This document shows positions 58,912 through 64,000 of a stretch of DNA of 64,000 bases, piece by piece. This DNA is from Bryum argenteum (taxonomy: Eukaryota > Streptophyta > Bryopsida > Bryales > Bryaceae). The DNA is taken from the NCBI GenBank assembly GCA_037043015.1, contig CM073325.1, positions 188,501 to 252,500 on the forward strand, in the 5' to 3' direction. Below the pieces are notes generated by a model that saw nothing but the letters and a program-made list of their open reading frames with translations, made no database searches and was not told where the DNA came from. Positions within the stretch are counted from its first letter, which is position 1. Each line of letters starts with the position of its first letter. Both the position numbers and the translations under genes were made by a program.

Positions 58912-59713
58912 TGTTATCCTGGGTTAACGAGGATGGAATGGTTTACGAGCTCATCGAGGGTTGGTTAGGAAAAGAACGTGGATGGCTGGCTAGTCGGGCT
59001 ATCTTAGTAAGCATAATGCCACGGAGTTGACTTTCTGGGGGGAAAGTTCTCTTAAAAAGGTAACGTCACACTTATCTCCCCTGGAGGCTGTAAGAAGGTG
59101 AACCGGTTACCGTGGGGAATTGTTGGTTACCAGCGGTGTCTAACCGGAACAGGTGAGGTACCGGGAAGATGGAACCCGGGTAGTGTGAGGTCCCCGTGGC
59201 TCGAGGGTCGAGCGCAGGCGACCTACCTGAGCATCCAGATACCGCGGAGTCTCTGTGCACACGGTGACAGCTCGTAGGAGTTCGAGGAAAGGGGAAAACA
59301 GTTTAGGCATTCATGGCATCCACGAAATCACAGCTATGAGGACAAGTGAAGTGCCAAATGAGGGAGAAACAGAAATGGGAGAGAGTGTAGGCTCGGTGGC
59401 CTTTGTATTCATCAGATGAAGTGTAATACAATGGTGGGTGATGTCTCTACCGAGTGCTCGGATCTACGGTGACTACAGAGAGTCCTCTCCCCTATCTTCT
59501 ACTACCTTAAATACTACGGCACTCTTCAACGATCCTACAAATCTGGCGGCGCCCTTATCTTGGCTGCCGTGGTCAGCACTTGTCTTCTGCCTCGGTTGCC
59601 TTGATCTTCTAGTTCGGCCGCTATCTCCTCCATTGAGTATGCCGCGGTGGTCCAGTTGCCGCTGTAGTTCCTGCCATGGTCTCCGAAGTTACCTTGTGAC
59701 GTCAGCGGTAACA
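58912..59713 (-). repeat. 5' LTR of the Ty3 element
   Basis: 802 bp, near-identical to the LTR at 50253-51053, with about 14 substitutions and one length difference counted by eye. Confidence 0.92.
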
Positions 59714-60294
59714 GTAACCTCTTCTCTCTTGTGCTTCTTTGGCAGGCAGTCGTAATGAGGGAGAATACGTTCACTGGAGTGGCTTACCGGGATGAGATTG
59801 CGATTCTTGCATGGGAGCTTATATATGAGTCTTACTGTGAGTCGGATGCAAGTGGATACGTCTGGCATGTTGGTAATTACATGCTCGTAATCATGGGCTG
59901 TTGAGTGCAAGTAATCACCTAATCCATAATCTGGTTGCCTGCAAATCATGATCTCGATAGCAGGCCACTTTCACTATCAAGGGTAATGAGACTTGAGAAT
60001 ACGACTACTTGCTTATGAAATTCTAAACCCAGACAGTGCATGCAAGAATGGATCAGAGAGATGGCATCTTACGTGAAGTCTCTGGACACCAACCACTTGC
60101 TGGAAGTAGGCCTCGAAGCCTTGTACAACTCGACAGTGGTGCCGAACTCGGGTGAGAGCACCAACCCCGCGGCGTACACTGCTCGATACGGCACCGATTT
60201 CATTCTCAACAGCCAACCCTCCGGAATCTACTTTACCACTGTCTACTCGTATCTTGATAACTGGTACACATCGATCTCACACAACCTCAACTAG

Positions 60295-60682
60295 CAACAC
60301 ATATGCAGGAGGAGGTCAAAAGGGGTGCTATAGCAACGTCCGAGACGTGGTTAACTACACTAAAATAGAGTCCCCCGAAAATTTTCAAATGTGGTTAAGA
60401 CGCTGCCAGGAACGACGTTGATACTAAGGTAAGATGTTTGTGGTGGTGTTTTTCCTTGTAGCCATTGAGAACGTCCATTAGAACGTCTAATGGAACGACC
60501 TGTTCCTTTACACGTGGAATTGCCAACATGGCAAGTTGACCTACTGGTTAATTGTTGATGTGGCCTGTCCATGTCACCAGTACAGTTGGATTAATTTACC
60601 ACGTCGTCCGTATATTTTAGGACAAAATGCCAAGTCATACTTTCATCTATACGACGACTGGCCCCACTTTCATCTATACGAC
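60295..60682. other. Spacer between mannanase remnant and next element
   Basis: No coding exon is seen. The expected downstream mannanase exons (catalytic glutamate of the second motif onward) are not recognisable here. Two close copies of a CTTTCATCTATACGAC phrase lie at 60639-60655 and 60668-60683. Confidence 0.4.
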
Positions 60683-61478
60683 TGTTAACCGGGGTTATAG
60701 GATGGAGGTGTCCGAGGTACGAGTAACGGGGGCTGGACAAGTCCACAGACTGGGCAATAACCGGGGCTCGGGGTTTTAACAACAGTTAGCCTTGGGTCCG
60801 GATAGGTCGGGGCGATCGTTGACTGGTAGCCGTAATCGCTAAGTAATTAGACCAGGGGTAAGTCAATCCACGGAACTCAAGGCTGGAGTACTCTGTCGGT
60901 CCCGAGTCCCAAGGTTACAGCTTTTTGGTGTTCTCTTCTGAGTGCGACTCCACGGCCGCGGCGTGTGTGTGTGTGTCCTCTGCAATGTAGGTTCGCCGGA
61001 GGGGAAACTCCACGAGGGGTGATCTCCTCGACCACGTAGCGTATGCTGAGACACAACTGTCACAACACGGATTTCCACGGTGCCACGGGCGATTGCAAGA
61101 CTTAGAAGGTAGGAGTTTAGAAACAGGGAAGAAGGGGAGAGGAGTGAGAATGACGATAGAGGTAGAGAGGAAATGGACTGAGTCCTGTTTGCATCGAATT
61201 GTGAATGCCCCAAGGGTACAGAGATCGCAGTCATGCGTTGTGGCTATCACGACATTCGTGCACTACAGAGAACTACCTTTTGTGTAAATCCTCCTCTATT
61301 TATAATAAAACCTAATTCTTGCGCTGTTCTTCGGCCTTAACTCCCTGCGCCCCTGCTCTCGATCCTCGTGGTCCTCTGGTCACTGCCTCGGCCTCGAGCC
61401 CCGTGGCTGTTTAATTCCTGGTCTTCCCCGGGGTGTTGGTCTTCGGTAATGATACCCGCGGCACCGAGCCGGGTAACA
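60683..61478 (-). repeat. 3' LTR of the right-edge Ty3-type element
   Basis: 796 bp bounded by TG and CA, with the polypurine tract at 61479-61495. It contains a GTGTGTGTGTGTGTG microsatellite at about 60964-60978. Its partner LTR is outside the window. Confidence 0.7.
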
Positions 61479-61523
61479 TTTTGCCCTCCTTTTCAGAGTG
61501 CAATTCGTCCCCGAATTGCTGTG

Positions 61524-63898
61524 TCAACGATGCGAGGAGGCGGGCCTCCGGTTCGGTCTGGCTTGCTCCCGAGGAAGTTGGCGACCGCTGCGAGGGGGTT
61601 CTTCCCCATTGTGAATTCGCCGAAGTACCTCGGCCACGGCCCGATGCATCAGAACGTGGTTGCCACGGAAATTGAGTGCGTGGGTGTACACATCAAATAC
61701 TGTGCCTCCTAACGTCCGGTTACAGGCCGGACACTGTCGCCCTTGTGCCTCGGGGTCTGTGTAATGTGCCGCTAGATCGGGGTGTTCGTGGAAGTACTTC
61801 AATACGAAGTGCATTGAATCCGAGGCCTCATCTCCGTCCTCGTCCGCGTCCTCGATATTCCACCCCTCGTGTTCCTCCTGTTGGAGGATGACTTGCCTGT
61901 GTCGAGCCAAGGACTGAGGAGAAGGTCGCGTGCGCAATGGGGAAAACACCGGCAGAGGATTTGAGGGTGTCATGGGGGATTCGGCCCGCTTTGGCCAGGG
62001 GTAAGTGCCATCCGCGTTTTGTCTGACCGGGGACTCGTATTGTGCCGGGGGAGACAGAACTGGGAGGTGGTACGGCGGGGAGCTTATCGTGGCATGCGGC
62101 CGTGGTGATTGGTGCGGTGTTTGCTCGTGGTCTGTAAACCCCTCGGGTATGTCTACTCTCTCCTCCCCTATTTGTGTTGAGAATTGGTACATTCCTTCCC
62201 CGGAGTCGGCGTCCATGTCCCTGTCCTCGGCTTGTGCGCGGGTGTCCTCCTCCTGCGCGTCGTAATCCTCTGTGTGGGTGTGTGTTCGGAGTTGTGTCAA
62301 CTCCGGCTCGTCCTGTAGGTGTGTCTCCTCCTCATCCTCCCCGAGGAAGGGCTCCCCTTGGCTGCCCCTGTTGTTGTCGGAGCTCTCCAGGTCCAGGGTG
62401 ATGAGTGCATCGCTCGTGCATTGATCGAGAAACGAGGCCGGGGGTTCTTCGAACGTGGGTGGTGTGGCTCGCAGCAGCTGGTAAGCTGCGGTGGCTATCA
62501 CCCGGGCCGCATGGTTTGTCCACGCCATTTTGTTTGCCTCAAAATTCTCGCGGGCATTGTCCACCTCTTGGCGCTGTCGCTGTATCACGTCCACATCCAA
62601 GGTGCTGGGTGTCGGGGCCGTGGACTTGAGAGTCAGTTCCTCGGTGAGTGCTTTACACTGCGCCACGAGTTCGGTGGTTTGGCGGTCAAGCCGCTCAATC
62701 CTTTCGCGATCCCTGGCACTCTGATCTTCGAAAGACTTGGATCTTTCCGTGGCGGCCTGTAATTCCAAATCCCTCGTGTTGAGCTGATTTTGCAGGGTTG
62801 TTACCTGCCCCTGAAGCTGCTCCGTGCGAAGCTGGACTTCCAGCTTATACGCCTCCAAGGTTTTGTGAGCCGCGGCCTGGGTGGTCTGCACGAGCTGGGC
62901 AGTGTGGCGCTTGTGTCGAGTTTCCCATTCCCTGTATTTGGCCGTGGCGGTCAGCTGTTGTTGTTCTGTGACGTGGAGAAAATTGAGGATGTCCTCCATG
63001 CAGGTTTCCATGGTTCGCTTCTGTGCTTCGAATGCCGTGGTACGAGGCCCGAACTGTGTGACCGTGGAGGTGCTGGCCACCTCCATGGGACCTCTTTCAG
63101 CGGCCCCGGCCTCCTCGGTGCGTGGTCGCTTGCCTCTGTGGGGCGGCATGGTGCTTGGTCTTGCGGCCTCGTCTAGCTCCCGCTGTACGTCCAAAAAGGT
63201 GCCCATGGTCCACGGGTGATGATTTGCCCTGTGATAGTCAAAAAGTGACCAATGAATTGTGTGAGAAACGGGGCTATGGGGCTTTCGTATGCATCGCTGT
63301 GCACGTGCCCCTGAATCTGGCTCACCGCGTTGCCGTCCACGAGCTTGCCCCAATTGATCTTCTCTCCCCGGCCCGCCATGACACACAATGCGAGTTGGTT
63401 CGGGTGTACTGTGTTGCAGTCGTTCCTAAAAAATACCTGACTGAGTATTCCCCGGATCCTGCCAAACCATGGGTCGGGCATGTTGGGGTTGTTGCGTGTA
63501 ATCTCATAGACATCGAACCTGCCATCCCCCTGGGCTGTGTACCCGTGGGTATAAACCGTGGTGTCCGGTTGCGGCAGACTGCTGCTGTGCTGCGACCAGC
63601 TTGTCACCCCCGTGCCGTCCCATCCAAAAAATTGGTAAAGGTACCTTGGGGAGTATCGTACGAGGACCCCTTCCACGACCCCGGCCACGTCCCTGTTGCT
63701 GGGATCCTCCAGCTGCCTCTCCCGCATCGAGGTAATGAACGCGCGGCAGCGACCGAGGTCAATGTTCTCGCGGAGGTGATTGGCGTAGCGCAACAACCCC
63801 GCCTGTGTGAGCCACTCCATGTCTGGATACTTCTTCCACTCCGCAATCTGTCGGGGAATGTACAAGGGTTTGCGATCCCTGGGAGCACCGCGCGCCAT
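61524..63898 (-). pseudogene. Family X accessory protein of the right-edge element
   Basis: Likely start MARGAPRDRKPLYIPRQ at 63898, equivalent to MAARNLTPQ of the complete element. The frame is also open upstream to the window edge, so an integrase fusion is possible here too. Order: FFGWDGTGVTSWSQH; PWFGRIRGILSQVFFRNDC; core KINWGKLVDGN ... SPIAPFLTQFIGHFL; a frame change near 63220; GKRPRTEEAG; a long coiled coil (~63000-62550); an acidic/proline region; then KYFHEHPDLAAHY and a C-terminal CPACNRTLGGTVFDVYTHA. That last motif conserves the two Cys, the LG.TV.DV block and a His with the other element, which argues for selection on a zinc-binding tail. Confidence 0.75.
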
Positions 63899-64000
63899 GG
63901 CTGCTGCGACTTGCAACGGGGTTTGGATACCGGAAAACACAGAGACACAAATGGGCGAGGTGTGCAGGATCGCCGAGAAACAAAAAAGCTTGAGCTGTGA

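Larger units (their letters stand above)
50253..59713 (-). mobile_element. Complete Ty3/gypsy LTR retrotransposon with integrase-fused accessory ORF
   Basis: 9,461 bp on the minus strand, with a GTAAC target duplication (50248-50252, 59714-59718), TG...CA LTRs of 801 and 802 bp, a primer-binding site, a polypurine tract, and the order gag - protease - reverse transcriptase - RNase H - integrase - accessory protein. Integrase downstream of RNase H places it in Ty3/gypsy. I see no chromodomain after integrase. The LTRs differ at only about 14 positions by eye, so insertion is recent relative to the mannanase lesions, yet the coding part has four in-frame stops and a -1 frame change. Confidence 0.93.
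46664..60294 (+). pseudogene. Mannan endo-1,4-beta-mannosidase (GH5), broken by lesions and a giant intron
   Basis: Plant GH5 mannanases are secreted enzymes that cut beta-1,4-mannan in cell walls. Exons: 46664-46909 (signal-peptide-like start MPASYSLEILTVLTIVIASA; VDGKPLFVNGVKFYYLM), 46967-47105 (GATVVRAWGFADRS), 47217-47413 (GLDFVVAEARKNDMRLILS; FYTDGTMRHWYENHIK), 59746-59872 (AYRDEIAILAWELIYES), ~60046-60294 (EMASYVKSLDTNHLLEVGLE). The acid/base motif, normally NEP, reads YES. Lesions: a 1-nt insertion in exon 2 (139 nt), a 1-nt deletion plus TAG in exon 3, and an early stop at 60292 that removes the catalytic nucleophile region. The intron 47414-59745 would be 84 bp without its two transposons. 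Clearly a pseudogene. Confidence 0.85.
60683..64000 (-). mobile_element. Second Ty3-type element, cut by the window edge
   Basis: The left (3') LTR 60683-61478 starts TGTTAACCGGGGTTATAGG and ends GAGCCGGGTAACA, resembling the LTR edges of the 50253-59713 element. A purine tract (minus-strand AAAAGGAGGGCAAAA) adjoins it and the family X accessory gene follows. Integrase and the rest of pol should lie right of 64000. Related to, but clearly diverged from, the complete element. Confidence 0.78.

Noticed and set aside
1..64000. CRISPR arrays, rRNA genes, bacterial-type operons
   Set aside because: No regularly spaced identical short repeats with unique spacers, no rRNA sequence, and gene structure is eukaryotic.

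Overview
The window is nuclear DNA of a land plant. The evidence is spliceable multi-exon genes with GT-AG introns, En/Spm (CACTA) transposase pieces with the plant DUF4218 and DUF4216 domains, a plant-type GH5 mannanase gene, and a plant Ty3/gypsy retrotransposon. A gene family joining a ParB-like domain to a beta-class DNA-methyltransferase-like domain is not something I associate with flowering plants, so a seed-free lineage is possible, but this is a weak inference. Almost every reading frame carries one to a few lesions. This is an accessory, transposon-dominated region, not a block of working genes.

Layout, left to right. 0.7-6.0 kb (minus): a ten-exon ParB-like/methyltransferase-like gene with three lesions, one of them a TTAA-flanked DNA element lodged in an exon. 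6.2-8.0 kb (minus): a small two-exon gene whose intron carries a duplicated 412-bp block. 8.4-8.9 kb: C-rich tandem repeats. 9.2-9.9 kb (minus): an acidic two-exon gene with one stop. 10.0-11.3 kb: a non-autonomous CACTA element with a 3-bp target duplication. 11.9-15.6 kb (plus): a decayed MULE transposase. 16.0-18.0 kb (plus): a broken second copy of the methyltransferase-like domain. 20.0-22.9 kb (plus): a retroelement accessory gene (family 'X', defined below) and its 1-kb tail. 22.9-23.2 kb: a SET-domain fragment. 23.3-31.3 kb: a large autonomous-type CACTA transposon in pieces, with a 2.4-kb block between its DUF4218 and DUF4216 parts. 31.3-46.4 kb: a nest of retroelement fragments in both orientations, carrying four more family X genes and one fragment. 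46.7-60.3 kb: a mannan endo-beta-mannosidase pseudogene. One of its introns grew from about 84 bp to 12.3 kb by insertion of a CACTA element and a complete Ty3 element. 60.7-64.0 kb: a second, related Ty3-type element running off the right edge.

The most interesting thread is family X. In the complete Ty3 element, the frame that encodes integrase continues without a stop into an extra protein. That protein has an N-terminal globular domain with a 'WG...SPI.PFL' core, a KRPRTE basic patch, a long coiled coil, an acidic/proline-rich stretch and a C-terminal CPxC...H zinc-finger-like motif. The right-edge element has the same protein. Five more loci encode proteins with the same N-terminal core but no gag or pol beside them, which suggests non-autonomous partner elements. 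The second thread is the ParB/methyltransferase-like family, present once nearly whole and once in fragments on either side of the MULE.
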